NCBI RefSeq assembly: GCF_015706575.1
Contig: NW_024037074.1
Location: 806,001-870,000 of the forward strand
Reading direction: 5' to 3'
DNA: 64,000 nt
From: Patiria miniata
Lineage: Eukaryota; Echinodermata; Asteroidea; Valvatida; Asterinidae
In this document: piece after piece, positions 63,101 through 64,000 of the stretch
Numbering within the stretch: position 1 is the stretch's first letter
How the letters are laid out: each line of letters begins with the position of its first letter
Made by a program: the position numbers and the translations under genes
The notes under the pieces: model-generated
What the model was told of the DNA's origin: nothing
Seen by the model: the letters and a program-made list of their open reading frames with translations, nothing else
Database searches by the model: none

Positions 63101-64000
63101 TCTTACTGCCAGATTTGGATTATTATGAAAAAATGATAAGGTATGCTTGCTTCTTATTTTCTCAGTCTAAGTCTGTTTTTTCCCTTTGACCATTTAATGC
63201 GACTTAATAAAAGGGCCCATGCAATGTAGTTTTTTGATACAGTCCTTGTACCTTTGTGCCCCATTTCACCTTTTCAATTTTCGTTTTGCCATTTTCAAGG
63301 GTATTTAGGCGCCTTTTTTATTTTTATGCTAATGCCAATTTCCATATTCATGAGCAAAAGTATGATGTCATTTAATTCAGGCAGAAACCTCTGTTACAGC
63401 CATTTCAGCACAAAAAGTTACCAAATTTGTGATATTTTGCTTTTCTAAATTTTGCTTTGGTGATTCGTTTTTGAAGGCCAATGAGCAGCATTTTCTCACT
63501 CCTGTTTTCAATTAGCAGATTTTTGGATTCACATTTGAACGGAAAACCCCTATAAGTGAACAGTGTTTTTCTGAAATGACATCACGGCCAACAGTGCCCT
63601 CAGTTGTCTGGAAAAGCAGGGAAAATTGTAACTGTTGAAAGAAAAAAACGGGGATGTGAAATAATGTTCATACATTTAAGAGGAGTAAAAGGTTGCACAA
63701 GAAGTGTTCCCAAGAAAAAAAACCCATTTTTGTTGTGGGCACTTAAAAAAAATGTGTGAGAATACTTATAATAAACTGATAAGGCAACAATCACATGTAT
63801 TTTATATACAATTATGTCCATGGGTGGATCCAGGAGGGGTTGTGGGTTTAGCTGTTCTTATTGTCTTAAAATAGTCTTAAAGTCTGTGACCTGTCTTGCA
63901 GCATATCCGAGTGAGCTTTCAATGAAATAATACAAATGACTGTAAGGAATAAAGTTGACATTGTTTTTTTTTTTTTGGGGGGGGCCATAAGTGAGTAAAA
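63101..64000. other. unassigned DNA
   Basis: No recognised coding sequence. Near 63820 a GTGGATCCAGGAGGGG word resembles the end of a hAT-like MITE, and a T-run plus G-run lie at 63965-63986. Confidence 0.3.

Noticed and set aside
1..64000. Bacterial-type signals (operons, ribosome-binding sites, rho-independent terminators)
   Set aside because: Splice sites, animal domain families and retroelements show the DNA is from an animal nucleus; such signals do not apply.

Overview
The window is nuclear DNA of an animal, most plausibly a marine invertebrate deuterostome such as a lancelet, with an echinoderm as the main alternative. The evidence is short exons bounded by GT/AG sites, a TRIM-type NHL propeller exon, BEN-domain exons, a TatD-family exon, metazoan histone-type 3' stem-loops and a broad invertebrate transposon set (Penelope-like, several non-LTR lineages, Ty3/Gypsy, hAT-like, protein-primed PolB). 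Nothing is organised as bacterial operons. Most of the sequence is non-coding or made of decayed mobile DNA, and no complete multi-exon gene can be closed inside it.

Layout. 0-5 kb: unassigned DNA with a hairpin element and an inverted-repeat element that carries a tRNA-like core. 5-11 kb: a broken Penelope-like element with a GIY-YIG domain, an intact NHL exon, a histone-type stem-loop, a Gypsy RNase H scrap, a telomere-like minisatellite and a 5'-truncated non-LTR reverse transcriptase. 13.5-17 kb: an 18-bp minisatellite with higher-order structure, then two Penelope-like fragments pointing away from each other. 19-29 kb: large foldback structures, nested elements and long minisatellites. 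31-34 kb: two non-LTR remnants.

34-50 kb is the most gene-like part. It is a rearranged, repeatedly duplicated cluster of exons encoding Tesmin/TSO1-like cysteine-rich (CXC) modules and BEN domains, mostly on the minus strand. Four CXC exons share the same donor-side intron sequence. A CXC reading frame with near-canonical LIN54-like spacing and one open BEN half-domain exon are still intact; the other BEN copies are frameshifted. A 1.3-kb BEN-bearing block occurs twice (33.64-34.95 and 47.22-48.56 kb). A small cysteine-rich terminal exon lies at 49.8-50.0 kb.

54-58 kb: a truncated family-B DNA polymerase of Polinton/Maverick type between roughly 110-bp inverted repeats, followed by a hairpin-rich tandem repeat. 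59-62.2 kb: exons of a minus-strand coiled-coil gene, with a TatD nuclease terminal exon lying between two of them. 62.8 kb: a non-LTR tail. Three histone-type 3' processing hairpins (5.1, 7.9 and 53.2 kb) have no recognisable histone coding sequence beside them. All homology statements come from recognising motifs by eye; no searches were run.
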